From the NCBI GenBank assembly GCA_041398785.1, contig JAWKUA010000001.1, positions 372,001-436,000 on the forward strand: a DNA stretch of 64,000 nucleotides, in the 5' to 3' direction. This stretch comes from Planctomycetaceae bacterium (GTDB taxonomy: Bacteria; Planctomycetota; Planctomycetia; Planctomycetales; Planctomycetaceae). The notes below the pieces were generated by a model. That model did not search any database and had not been told where the DNA came from. It saw only the letters and a list, made by a program, of their open reading frames with translations. This document shows, in pieces, positions 52,396 through 61,009 of the stretch (position 1 is its first letter; each line of letters opens with the position of its first letter). Position numbers and translations under genes: made by a program.

Positions 52396-52863
52396 ATGAA
52401 ATTCTGCTTAGTCGATCGCATCACGGCTCTCGTGCCGGGGCAATCGATTTCCACGATCAAGAACGTCTCTCTGGCTGAGGAGTATCTCCAGGATCACTTC
52501 CCGGGGTTTTCTGTGATGCCCGGCGTCTTGATGGTGGAGTCAATGGTCCAGAGCTGTGCCTGGTTGCTGCGAGTGACTGACGATTTTCGACACAGCACGA
52601 TTCTGTTACGTCAAGCGCGTGCCGTGAAATTCAACAGCTTTCTCAAGCCGGGGCAGACTCTGGAGGTCACCGCGACTCTGAAACAGAATGACGAAAGTTC
52701 CGCCGCGTTTCAGGCTGCTGGCACGGTCGACGGCGCGTCGGCTGTCAGTGCGCGTCTGGTGCTTTCGAAGCAGAATCTCGCTTCAGGAAAGTCCGACATG
52801 GCGACAAATGACGAACGGATCCTGATCGCGATGCGTGAGCTATTTGAGCAGATTCGGCCCTGA
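52396..52863 (+). CDS. FabZ/FabA-like dehydratase, first gene of the acyl cluster
   Basis: A 155-residue hot-dog protein. The catalytic His34 is in DHFPGFSVMPG and the acid E48 in LMVESMVQ, both conserved. It is closely related to the protein at 54687, whose His and Glu fall at identical residue numbers. It probably dehydrates 3-hydroxyacyl-ACP made by the FabG encoded 124 bp downstream. The C-terminal 25 residues form an extra amphipathic helix. Confidence 0.85.
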   Translation: MKFCLVDRITALVPGQSISTIKNVSLAEEYLQDHFPGFSVMPGVLMVESMVQSCAWLLRVTDDFRHSTILLRQARAVKFNSFLKPGQTLEVTATLKQNDESSAAFQAAGTVDGASAVSARLVLSKQNLASGKSDMATNDERILIAMRELFEQIRP

Positions 52864-52987
52864 TCCCGGCACCCGCGTCTGGTGCTTTGTGCGCGTTATC
52901 GTCAGCGATGCATCCGGGATTCTCCGGCGCATCGTCAGATGCCCCTCGAATGACAATCTTTAAACGGAACGGAAGGCTGGCAAACGA

Positions 52988-53740
52988 ATGAGTCTGAAGG
53001 GTCGAGTTGCGTTAGTGACCGGCGGAAGCCGTGGAATCGGTCGGGCGATCGTAGAGGTGCTTGCGAATGACGGGGCGAAGGTTGCGTTCGTCTATCATTC
53101 GAACAGTGACGCCGCCGATCAGGTTGTCGCAGCGCTTCGGGAATCCGGCGGCGAAGCGATGGCGATTCAGGCCGACGTCAGGTCCAAAGAGGCCTCGGAA
53201 AAGGTCGTGGCGGATGTCGTTGCGGCGTGGGGCTCGCTGGACATCCTGGTGAACAACGCAGGAATCATCCGCGACGGGCTGCTGGCCACGATGGACGCAC
53301 AGCAGTGGCAGGATGTGATCGACACAAATCTGACCAGCGTCTTCAATTTCTGCCAGTCGGCGACTCGCCAGATGATGTCACAGCGGTACGGGCGGATTAT
53401 TAACATGTCAAGCGTTGCGGCGGACGTGTCAAATCCCGGCCAGGCGAACTACGCCGCAAGCAAAGGGGGCGTCGAAGGCTTTACACGATGCATCGCCACG
53501 GAACTCGCTCGGCGGGGAATTACGGCGAACGCGGTGGCCCCCGGCTTTATTGAAACAGATATGACTGTCGCAGTCGTCAATGCGGCCGGTGCCGAAATCA
53601 AGAAGAAGATTCCCGTCCGGCGACTGGGACAGCCGGCCGACATAGCCAATGCAGTACTGTTTTTTGCTCAGGAAGCATCTTCGTACGTCACCGGCCAGGT
53701 GCTCAAGGTCGACGGCGGACTGACCCTGGGCGGCATCTGA
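52988..53740 (+). CDS. fabG: 3-oxoacyl-ACP reductase
   Basis: A 250-residue SDR enzyme that reduces 3-oxoacyl-ACP with NADPH. The cofactor motif TGGSRGIG is at 11-18, NNAG at 89-92, catalytic N114, S141/142, Y155 and K159 (YAASK), and PGFIETDM. The length and C-terminal GGLTLGG fit FabG. GGAAGG precedes the ATG. It sits among two FabZ-like genes, an ACP and a KAS gene on the same strand. Confidence 0.93.
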   Translation: MSLKGRVALVTGGSRGIGRAIVEVLANDGAKVAFVYHSNSDAADQVVAALRESGGEAMAIQADVRSKEASEKVVADVVAAWGSLDILVNNAGIIRDGLLATMDAQQWQDVIDTNLTSVFNFCQSATRQMMSQRYGRIINMSSVAADVSNPGQANYAASKGGVEGFTRCIATELARRGITANAVAPGFIETDMTVAVVNAAGAEIKKKIPVRRLGQPADIANAVLFFAQEASSYVTGQVLKVDGGLTLGGI

Positions 53741-54006
53741 CGCGTTGAAACGTCGTCCAGGTTCCCGGAATCCGAATGCTCTGTCATTGACGGCCTGATT
53801 CCCGGTCGCAATTCCGGATTTTCATGCTTAAACTTCGCCGCTTGCTTCCGCCGGATTCTGGGGATCCTGCGGGACGAATCTGGGTGTCCGGTTAGAGGTG
53901 CCGTCGCCGGCCTGAACCGGAGTGCGTTGTCTGGCGACAGGAATTCCGCCAACGTAACACTGCCACGGCAGCACGGAATCATGGTGGAATCAGGAGTATG
54001 AAACAC

Positions 54007-54393
54007 ATGGCATCCGAAGAAGAGATCTTTGACACGGTTCGCGACACACTTGTCGACGCTTTGGGCGTTGATGACGACGAAGTGACGCCGGAAGCCACCT
54101 TGATCGGCGACCTGGGGGCCGAATCAATTGACTTTCTGGACATCGTTTTCCGGCTCGAAAAGAATTTCGACATCAAGATCCCGCGAGGAGAGTTGTTTCC
54201 GGAAAATCTCGCCGCAGCGGATTCGGGATTCGTCGCCGATGGCAAGGTCACGGAAGGCGGTATTGCCCAGCTGCGAGAAAAGATGCCGCATGCCGACATC
54301 GACAGCTTCGCGAAGGACCCGCAGGTCAGCAGGATTTCTGATCTGTTCACAGTGGACATGATCTGTCGATTCGTAGCGTCTCGACTTGGCTAA
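54007..54393 (+). CDS. Acyl carrier protein with an internal insertion
   Basis: A 128-residue carrier protein. The phosphopantetheine Ser lies in GDLGAESIDFLDIVFRLEK (Ser40). ATG 54007 is preferred to ATG 53998 because AGGAG (53992-53996) is 10 bases from the former and only 1 from the latter. Helix I (FDTVRDTLVDALGV) and helix II are normal, but about 45 extra residues (ELFPENLAAADSGF to EKMPHADIDSF) separate helix II from the final SDLFTVDMICRFVA helix. A normal ACP has about 78 residues. It is the dedicated carrier of this cluster. Confidence 0.88.
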   Translation: MASEEEIFDTVRDTLVDALGVDDDEVTPEATLIGDLGAESIDFLDIVFRLEKNFDIKIPRGELFPENLAAADSGFVADGKVTEGGIAQLREKMPHADIDSFAKDPQVSRISDLFTVDMICRFVASRLG

Positions 54394-54686
54394 GGTGCAT
54401 CGTCGCCGGCTGCTGTCCAGCAGGAGCAGAACGCCCGTCCGGGGAATCTTCCACGAAGTTGCAGTCGGAGCATTTTTCATGCTCACGGGCGATTCGTGAA
54501 TGGTGAGTTGTTATTGCCGGACGGCAATGCGCGGACTGAGTCGGGACACAGACTGTGCCGGCGAAGGGGACGTGTGGGAATTCGGCGGAGGTGCGTTGTG
54601 TTCCCGCACCGGACGCCGGCACGTGACTGAAGCCGTGTACCGGCGGCAACGGTAAGCTTTGTTGCCTCAGATTAGGCGAGTCTTCC

Positions 54687-55208
54687 ATGAGGTGGTATTG
54701 GGTCGACCGATTCATCGAGTTCGAATCCGGCAATCGTGCCAAAGCCGTGAAGAACGTTTCGCTTGCCGAGGAACACCTGCACGACCATTTTCCGGGCTTT
54801 CCCGTAATGCCGGCCTCACTGATGATTGAAGGAATGGCTCAGACCGGCGGCATTCTGCTCGGAGAAAAGAACAATTTCGAATACAACGTGATTCTTGCCA
54901 AAGTTCCCAAAGTGGAGTTTCACAGTTGGGCCTGTCCGGGCGACCAGTTGATTTACTCTGCCGTGCTGCAGGAAAGTCGCGCGGAAGGCGGCTCTGTTAC
55001 CGTCACTGCGACGGTGGGTGATCGGCTTGTCGCGGAGTGCGAAATTGTTTTTGTGCACTTGTCTTCTGATGACCCTCAACTGAGTCGGATCGATCAGAAG
55101 AATTTCGTGTTTCGGATGAATCTGCTGGATATCCTGACCGTCGGAAACGCGGGCACCGGAGAAGCCGATCACTCACCGGGTGAGTCGTCCGGCGATCAGA
55201 GAAAGTAA
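54687..55208 (+). CDS. FabZ/FabA-like dehydratase, second copy in cluster
   Basis: A 173-residue hot-dog protein with H34 in DHFPGFPVMPA and E48 in LMIEGMAQ. It has the same offset and flanking NVSLAEE(H/Y)L as the copy at 52396, so the two are paralogues. It has a longer, acidic C-terminal tail. Two non-identical dehydratases beside one ketosynthase may mean a heterodimer, or one dehydratase and one isomerase-type enzyme. The KAS gene starts 3 bp after its stop, so the two are co-transcribed. Confidence 0.85.
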   Translation: MRWYWVDRFIEFESGNRAKAVKNVSLAEEHLHDHFPGFPVMPASLMIEGMAQTGGILLGEKNNFEYNVILAKVPKVEFHSWACPGDQLIYSAVLQESRAEGGSVTVTATVGDRLVAECEIVFVHLSSDDPQLSRIDQKNFVFRMNLLDILTVGNAGTGEADHSPGESSGDQRK

Positions 55209-55211
55209 GCC

Positions 55212-56498
55212 ATGAAGCGTCGAGTCGTTGTCACCGGAATTGGTTGTGTCACGCCCATCGGCACGACCATAGACACGATGTGGGAGGCCCTGAAGAACGG
55301 CGTTAGCGGCGTTGGTCCGATTACTCACTTCGACGCGTCAAGTTTCCCCACGAAATTTGCCGCTGAAGTTCGCGATTTCGACTTCGAAGCCAGTGTCGAT
55401 GACCCTTCCCGGTTTGCCGACGCCGGCAGAAATATCCGGTTTGCCATCGGAGCTGCCTCGCAGGCGGTCGCGGATTCCGGAATCATGGAGGCCGCCAACT
55501 TCGATCCGACTCAGTTCGGCGTGTATCTGGGTGCCGGCGAAGGGCAGCAGGATTTCATGCAGTTCATGAATCTGGTTGCCGGGTCCCAGAATAATGGCGA
55601 GGTCGACCTCAGGAAGTTCACGCTGGATTTTCTGGAATCGATGAACCCGCGGTTCGAACTGGAGCTCGAACCGAATATGCCGGCTGCTCACCTGGCAAGC
55701 CTGTTCAATGCTCAGGGACCGAACCTTAACTGTCTGACCGCCTGTGCGGCGTCCAGCCAGGCGATCGGAGAAGCCACCGAGATCATCCGGCGCGGCGAGG
55801 CAGATGTGATGCTTTCGGGCGGCGCGCACAGCATGATTCATCCGTTCGGTGTGACGGGGTTCAATCTGCTCACAGCGCTCTCGGAAAACAACGCAGCTCC
55901 GGAAAAGGCGTCGCGGCCGTTTGACCTGAATCGCGATGGTTTTGTGCTTGGTGAAGGTGCCGGCATGGTCATTCTCGAAGAACTCGAACATGCCAAAAGC
56001 CGAGGTGCGGAAATCTACGGCGAGATTCGCGGGTACGGCTCGACCGCTGACGCTTATCGAATCACAGATATCCATCCGGAAGGTCGCGGTGCCATCAGTT
56101 GCATCCGAATGGCGCTCAGAGATGCGGAAGTGAATCCCGAAGAAGTCGGCTATGTCAATGCTCACGGCACCAGCACGAAGGTCAATGACCTCGTAGAAAC
56201 GATGGCGATCAAGGGCGGACTCGGTGAACACGCCCGAAAGACTCCGGTTTCCAGTATCAAAAGTATGATGGGACATCTGATCGCCGCGGCCGGCAGCGTC
56301 GAAGCAATTACGTGTCTGCTGGCGATCCGCGACGGTGTTCTGCCGCCGACCATTAACTACGAAACACCGGACCCGGAGTGTGACCTTGATTACATTCCAA
56401 ACCAGGCGCGAGAATCCAGGATCCGCGTTGCACTTTCCAACAGCTTCGGATTCGGCGGACAGAATGTGTCGCTGATCGTTTCCAGCTTTCGGACATAA
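55212..56498 (+). CDS. fabF: 3-oxoacyl-ACP synthase (KAS II type)
   Basis: A 428-residue condensing enzyme with the complete Cys-His-His triad: C178 in CLTACAASSQAIGEA, H318 in NAHGTST and H355 in MMGHLIAAAG; the C-terminal SFGFGGQN loop is also present. It elongates acyl-ACP by decarboxylative condensation with malonyl-ACP. It carries an insertion of about 20 residues (NNGEVDLRKFTLDFLESMNP) before the active-site Cys compared with housekeeping FabF. This fits a specialised pathway together with its four upstream partners. Confidence 0.92.
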   Translation: MKRRVVVTGIGCVTPIGTTIDTMWEALKNGVSGVGPITHFDASSFPTKFAAEVRDFDFEASVDDPSRFADAGRNIRFAIGAASQAVADSGIMEAANFDPTQFGVYLGAGEGQQDFMQFMNLVAGSQNNGEVDLRKFTLDFLESMNPRFELELEPNMPAAHLASLFNAQGPNLNCLTACAASSQAIGEATEIIRRGEADVMLSGGAHSMIHPFGVTGFNLLTALSENNAAPEKASRPFDLNRDGFVLGEGAGMVILEELEHAKSRGAEIYGEIRGYGSTADAYRITDIHPEGRGAISCIRMALRDAEVNPEEVGYVNAHGTSTKVNDLVETMAIKGGLGEHARKTPVSSIKSMMGHLIAAAGSVEAITCLLAIRDGVLPPTINYETPDPECDLDYIPNQARESRIRVALSNSFGFGGQNVSLIVSSFRT

Positions 56499-56651
56499 GG
56501 AAACTGTTTGACAGGTCACGGCACGAGCGATTGCCGCGTTCGAAAATCATGAGCGGGGTTCGGTCCTGTTGCACACGGGACACCACCCGCGAGGCGTTTT
56601 ATCTCCAGTCAGACATACCTGACTGGACTGGAATCATGCGGAGCGAATTCG

Positions 56652-57665
56652 GTGCACTTTGTGTGGATCATTCTGGTTCTGCTGACGCTGGCTGCATTCG
56701 TCGACTTTGCCTATCGGCGGTTTGCCAGCCGTCGGATTCAGAAGATCTTCGAGAACGTGCCTCCCTTTGTCATCGTACCGGCCGAGCGTACGCCTGATGC
56801 CGTGGAGCTGCGCATTCCGGCGTCCGACGGACTGACGTTGTCCGGCAGTCTGTTCGTTCCCCTGTGTGATCACCCACGCTCACTGGTCATCTTCTTTCCG
56901 CCGCTGAACGGCAGTCACTGGATGGCACCGCGATACTGCCAGGCGATCCTCGACGATGGCCACGCCGTCCTTGGATTTGATTTTCGCAACCAGGGAGAAA
57001 GCGATGACCAGGACGGTTACTCACCGATTCACTGGATCACAGAATTCGAAATGGCCGACGCCGCTGCTGTTCTGGAATTCGTGGAGTCACATCCGAAGCT
57101 GAGCAGACTGCCACTGGCAGCGTTTGGTGTCAGCCGCGGCGGTGCGGCTGCACTCGTCGCCGCCTGTCGATATCCGGGAATTCGGTCAGTGATCGCCGAC
57201 AGCGCTTACGGAACGACGTCGATGACCAAGCGCTTCGTTCGTCGGTTCGGTCGCTATGTCATTCCCGAACGAGCATTCAACCTGCTCCCGGATTGGCATA
57301 TTGACCAGACTCTGCGGCAGGCGGTGGGGCTCAGTGAAACTGCCCGCAACTGCCGGTACGTGCATGTGGAACAGGAATGTCTGCATCGCGACCCTGACAC
57401 GCCCGTCCTGCTGATTTCCGGCGGAAGGGACTCCTATGTGACAGCCGATGTCGCAATGGACCTTGCCGCGTGCTTCGGCGGTGACGACTGCCTGTGGGTC
57501 GTGGAAAAAGCGAGACACAATATGGCTCGATCTGTCCTTCAACAGGAATACGACGAACGAATCGTCCGGCACATCACTCGGTCGATGAACCAGCCAGCGT
57601 CGTCCGAAGTGTCGCCCGGCGGACAACGAATATCCTCACACAACCGGGCCGCAGCAGCCTCGTAG
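56652..57665 (+). CDS. Membrane-anchored alpha/beta hydrolase
   Basis: A 337-residue protein from GTG 56652, beginning with one membrane helix (VWIILVLLTLAAFVDFA). The hydrolase core follows: LVIFFPPLNGSHWMAPRYC, the nucleophile elbow FGVSRGGAAAL, the acid near LLISGGRDSYV and His in EKARHNMAR, i.e. a full Ser-Asp-His triad. It may act on acyl esters or thioesters made by the upstream fab-like genes, but the 153-bp gap leaves co-transcription open. The start is uncertain; a second GTG lies three codons later. Confidence 0.82.
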   Translation: MHFVWIILVLLTLAAFVDFAYRRFASRRIQKIFENVPPFVIVPAERTPDAVELRIPASDGLTLSGSLFVPLCDHPRSLVIFFPPLNGSHWMAPRYCQAILDDGHAVLGFDFRNQGESDDQDGYSPIHWITEFEMADAAAVLEFVESHPKLSRLPLAAFGVSRGGAAALVAACRYPGIRSVIADSAYGTTSMTKRFVRRFGRYVIPERAFNLLPDWHIDQTLRQAVGLSETARNCRYVHVEQECLHRDPDTPVLLISGGRDSYVTADVAMDLAACFGGDDCLWVVEKARHNMARSVLQQEYDERIVRHITRSMNQPASSEVSPGGQRISSHNRAAAAS

Positions 57666-57984
57666 TGTTACGTCAGCGGTGCATCGATCCCGCGGGCACC
57701 GCATTCGGGAACGCTCGGTCGTCGAGACGGCAAGGCTCTCGCTGAGCGGCGTGCGCCAAGGAGTGCCCAGCGCCGCAGCGGCTCGGCAGGAGCCCGCGCA
57801 TCCCGGGAGTCCGCATGCTCTGCATTCGCAAGGTGCCACGTGACAGACCACCATAAACCTCTGACGAACACGGGGGCGAGTACGGAGCTGGTCTTTTCAT
57901 AGGGATTTCAGACGAAGCGGCCGATTGTGGATGGTGGCACGAAGGTCGCCAAACTGCTACGATCCGCAGCACAATTAAGCGTTT
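57666..57984. other. Intergenic region upstream of tRNA-Arg
   Basis: About 320 bp, GC-rich, without a supported gene. It includes a GGCTCGGCAGGAGCCCGCG stretch near 57780 similar in composition to the repeat-like DNA at 46.5 kb. A tRNA promoter should lie near its right end; TACGAT at 57958-57963 is a weak -10 candidate. Confidence 0.4.
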
Positions 57985-58058
57985 GCACCCGTAGCTCAAC
58001 TGGATAGAGCATCGGTCTTCGGAACCGAGGGTTGCAGGTTCGAATCCTGCCGGGTGTA
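57985..58058 (+). tRNA. tRNA-Arg (anticodon TCG)
   Basis: A 74-base cloverleaf. The acceptor stem is GCACCCG/CGGGTGT, D arm GCTC-loop-GAGC, anticodon stem TCGGT/ACCGA with loop CTTCGGA (anticodon TCG, reads CGA), and T arm GCAGG-TTCGAAT-CCTGC. The discriminator base is A and CCA is not encoded. Confidence 0.95.
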
Positions 58059-58348
58059 TTGGAGTTTCGTCAATTCCTGTCTGTGAATCGGGAAGTTGAT
58101 GCCGAGCGAGTGGCCTGACGGATTCAGGCTGGGACGAACTCGGGCGAGGTCTGTGACTCGATGGAAGCCCGGTTCGGTCTCTGTCACTCGCGCTCGATAG
58201 CTGCGATGGGAGTTCCCAAGAACGGTGCATCACAGGCGACTTCTGTTGTGGCGGGTTGCCGCACGGAACGACTGCTGCCTTTGGTCGCAAGAAGCGTCTC
58301 TGCATTCGAGCGGGCGTGGTTACTGACACCGCGACTCGCGACTGAGCG

Positions 58349-59734
58349 CTATTCGCTACCCATGAGTTCTTCGAACTCTTTGAAGATCTCCGCCTGTTTT
58401 TCGGAGTCCGAAGCTCGCACGTTGACAAGTCGGAGCATCACGCCGCAGGCACGACCGTACATTTCGTCTTCGGTCGTCCTTGATTCATTGGCGCCGATGG
58501 CGTCCTGAACCTGTCGCAGGACCGGACGCACCCGGTCGCCGAATGCCTTCCAGGAATCGTTGGAAATACTGGAAGCCGCCAGGGCCTTGTATTCAGTGCG
58601 GAATCGCGTGAGCGCAGATTTTGCATTCGGCGAAAACCCGAGCATCGACAGCGAAATCGTGCCGGTGAAGAAACCCGCGATCAGCAGCACAACAACCAGG
58701 ACTCCCGCACCGATGCCCAGTGTCTTTGGTTCCGGCATGTTGAAGGACGGCACAGAGAATTCGCGCTTTTGTTTCGGTGGTTTCTTCTTCGGCAGCGATT
58801 TTTCAGACGCTGCGGCAACGATTGACTGCATTGGCGAATTCGAAGGAATTGCAGAAGCCGCTGCGGGAGAATGTTTCGGTGCCGGTTCAATCTCTGTATC
58901 AGCCGCTTCCGTGGCTTCGCTGAGTACGGGAGCCTTGGCGGCCATGGTACTTCGGGGGGCAGGCGATTCTTCGGAAAACACTTCGTTGAACAGGTCTTCA
59001 GAAACGTCGGCGGCGGCAGACTTTTTCTTTTTCCGACCGGGCTTCCTTCCAGCCTCCGAGCGCGGCGCCGGCCGGGCAGGACGTCCGGATTTCGAGTGTT
59101 CTGAGCCGGTCGGTGACTTCTTCGAGGGTCTTTCGGTTTTCGCCGGCGCAGTGGTCTTCGCCCTCGACGGCGGCACATCCTGCGTTTCCAGGGAACTCAG
59201 GAAGGAAGCGGCCAGTTCGGGAACGTCGGTTGCGATCGTCCAGTCGCCGGATTCGCCGCTGCGGACTTTGTCGGATTCTCCGAGCATTCCTTTTTCGGCC
59301 ATGCGGATCAGCATCCGCATGGACATCGGTCCCATCACGTCTCCCATGGAGTCGTAGTACCACGAATCGGACTCTTCCGCCGTTTCGACGACGCTGGATT
59401 TCGGTCGGGCCTGCGGACGCGTCGTTTCATCTTCGAACTTGATTTCGTCCATTTGCAGCAGGCTGGAGTCATCTTCGATTTCGGGCAATTCCGAAGCCTC
59501 TTCGAACGAAAATGACAGTTCAGAAAGATCGCCGAGTTCCGCGGGTTCATCGCCGGACGAGGAAACAGTTGCGGCGGTCTGCATCTGGCTGGCGGCCATC
59601 CAGTTCCGCTGGTTTTCACGACGAATCAGGTCGTCGTCACTCAGCGTGCCGATGTCGATGAGCTGCCTGATTTCGCTTTCCGGCACGGGTCCGAATTCTT
59701 CACCAAGCATCTGATAGTACCAACCGTTCGCCAT
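58349..59734 (-). CDS. GYF-domain membrane protein with low-complexity linker
   Basis: A 461-residue protein starting at ATG 59734 behind GGAG. Two GYF_2 domains are present: residues 1-50 (GWYYQMLGEEFGPVPESEIRQL) and about 125-175 (WYYDSMGDVMGPMSMRMLIRM). A long Lys/Pro/Ala/Glu-rich disordered linker follows, then one membrane helix (GAGVLVVVLLIAGFFTGTI) and a helical extracytoplasmic tail. GYF domains bind proline-rich peptides, so it probably tethers a partner at the cytoplasmic membrane. It diverges from the HlyD gene at 60122. Confidence 0.85.
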   Translation of the reverse strand: MANGWYYQMLGEEFGPVPESEIRQLIDIGTLSDDDLIRRENQRNWMAASQMQTAATVSSSGDEPAELGDLSELSFSFEEASELPEIEDDSSLLQMDEIKFEDETTRPQARPKSSVVETAEESDSWYYDSMGDVMGPMSMRMLIRMAEKGMLGESDKVRSGESGDWTIATDVPELAASFLSSLETQDVPPSRAKTTAPAKTERPSKKSPTGSEHSKSGRPARPAPRSEAGRKPGRKKKKSAAADVSEDLFNEVFSEESPAPRSTMAAKAPVLSEATEAADTEIEPAPKHSPAAASAIPSNSPMQSIVAAASEKSLPKKKPPKQKREFSVPSFNMPEPKTLGIGAGVLVVVLLIAGFFTGTISLSMLGFSPNAKSALTRFRTEYKALAASSISNDSWKAFGDRVRPVLRQVQDAIGANESRTTEDEMYGRACGVMLRLVNVRASDSEKQAEIFKEFEELMGSE

Positions 59735-60121
59735 CTCAACGCTCCGCCTGTCGCTCCGGTCGTGAGTTCTGAAACTGCCTGTTCTGACTGCCGTCACGCG
59801 ACAAATCCTGACAGGAAACTCCGCACGGTTCCAGCCACCAATCCAGGTTTCGGCGCCGCGCGGGCAGTGGCGAAAACCCACATGTTCCCGTCGCGGCATT
59901 GCACACAATCGCCGAATCCGATGTTGCCGCAACGGGGCGATCCGGCAACCGGGCAGAAAACCGGGATCGCTCGCCGGGTTATCGGTTACGTTTACAAAAC
60001 GCAACATCTCCGGCGCTGAACGTGGCTCCAGGTCGCGCTGGCCGCTCGGTGCCGGCGACCAGTGCGATGATCGAAAAGAGCCAGCATCGCTGACGCACTT
60101 TTGAAGGACCTACTTTCAATC
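59735..60121. promoter_or_regulatory. Divergent intergenic region, GYF gene / HlyD adaptor gene
   Basis: About 390 bp between divergent starts. No gene is supported; frames that cross it are extensions of the GYF gene or short shadows. Promoters for both directions are expected; none could be assigned. Confidence 0.4.
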
Positions 60122-61009
60122 ATGTCGAAGTTTCGTGTCAGAGCTCCATCGCAACTGCTGCTTGCTGCCGTCGCCGCATTACTCGCTGCCGCGCCGAGTC
60201 CGGTATTCGGCCAGGAGGATTCGCGGATTGAAGGATTCACCGAACCGTATGCCGACCTGCGGCTGGCGGCCGCGGAGATGGGAACGGTGGCCGAGGTGGC
60301 GGCCAGGGAAGGCGATCAGGTTTCGGCGGGACAACTGCTGGCCAGTCTGGACGACGCCGTGCTGAAGGCTGCTCTGGAGGTTGCGCGAGCGGGAATGCAG
60401 AGCGTCGGGGCTCTGAATTCGGCGATGGCCGATCTAAAGATCCGCAAGACCGAACTGGAAAAACTCACAGAACTGCGGGAGCGGAATCATGCCAGCCAGC
60501 AGGAAGTCGATCGGGTTGCTGGTGAGATCGCCGTGGCGGAAGCCAGAGTCCAGGCAGTTCGGGAAGAACTGGAAATCAAACGACTGGAGTTCGAACGGAT
60601 CAAAGCTCAACTCGGCCAGCGGCAGATTCGAACACCGATCAGCGGCGTTGTTGTGGAGGTCTTCAAGGATCAGGGTGAGTTTGTTTCGCCGACGGACCCG
60701 GTTGTTGCCCGGGTCGTGCAACTGGACCCTCTGCTGGTTGTCTTCTCCATACCTGTCGAGCATCGAGGAGCCGTCAGCAAAGGTCAGTCTGTTCCCATGC
60801 AGATCGGCACTTCAGCGGCCGTCGCTGAGGGGATTGTGGAATATGTCTCACCCGCTGCCGACGCGTCCAGCGGAACCGTTCGCGTCAAGGTGAAGCTTCC
60901 GAACCCTGCGGGAAAATGGCACAGCGGTGAGAAATCCGTCTTGTTGCTGGATGGACTGCAGCGGACAACCGAAGTTGCTGCGCCGGAAATTGTGAAGCGC
61001 GGCCAATGA
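60122..61009 (+). CDS. HlyD-family periplasmic adaptor, copy 2
   Basis: A 295-residue adaptor with a signal peptide (LLLAAVAALLAAAPSPVFG). The first lipoyl half is AAAEMGTVAEVAAREGDQVSAG-QLLA. A short coiled coil (about 90 residues) and the second half RTPISGVVVEVFKDQGEFV follow, then a barrel domain (VVFSIPVEHRGAVSKGQSVPM). The ATG at 60122 is preferred over a TTG at 60101; AAGGAC lies upstream. The last four bases overlap the next gene (ATGA), so the pair is translationally coupled. It is the counterpart of the adaptor at 16956. Confidence 0.9.
   Translation: MSKFRVRAPSQLLLAAVAALLAAAPSPVFGQEDSRIEGFTEPYADLRLAAAEMGTVAEVAAREGDQVSAGQLLASLDDAVLKAALEVARAGMQSVGALNSAMADLKIRKTELEKLTELRERNHASQQEVDRVAGEIAVAEARVQAVREELEIKRLEFERIKAQLGQRQIRTPISGVVVEVFKDQGEFVSPTDPVVARVVQLDPLLVVFSIPVEHRGAVSKGQSVPMQIGTSAAVAEGIVEYVSPAADASSGTVRVKVKLPNPAGKWHSGEKSVLLLDGLQRTTEVAAPEIVKRGQ

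Noticed and set aside
52396..56498. Possible ladderane-lipid gene cluster
   Set aside because: The radical-SAM and desaturase-like genes expected with ladderane clusters are not present here; only ordinary type II FAS-like functions are visible.
57673..58428. 251-codon open frame on the minus strand crossing the tRNA
   Set aside because: It runs straight through a perfect tRNA-Arg cloverleaf and has a composition unlike neighbouring proteins.
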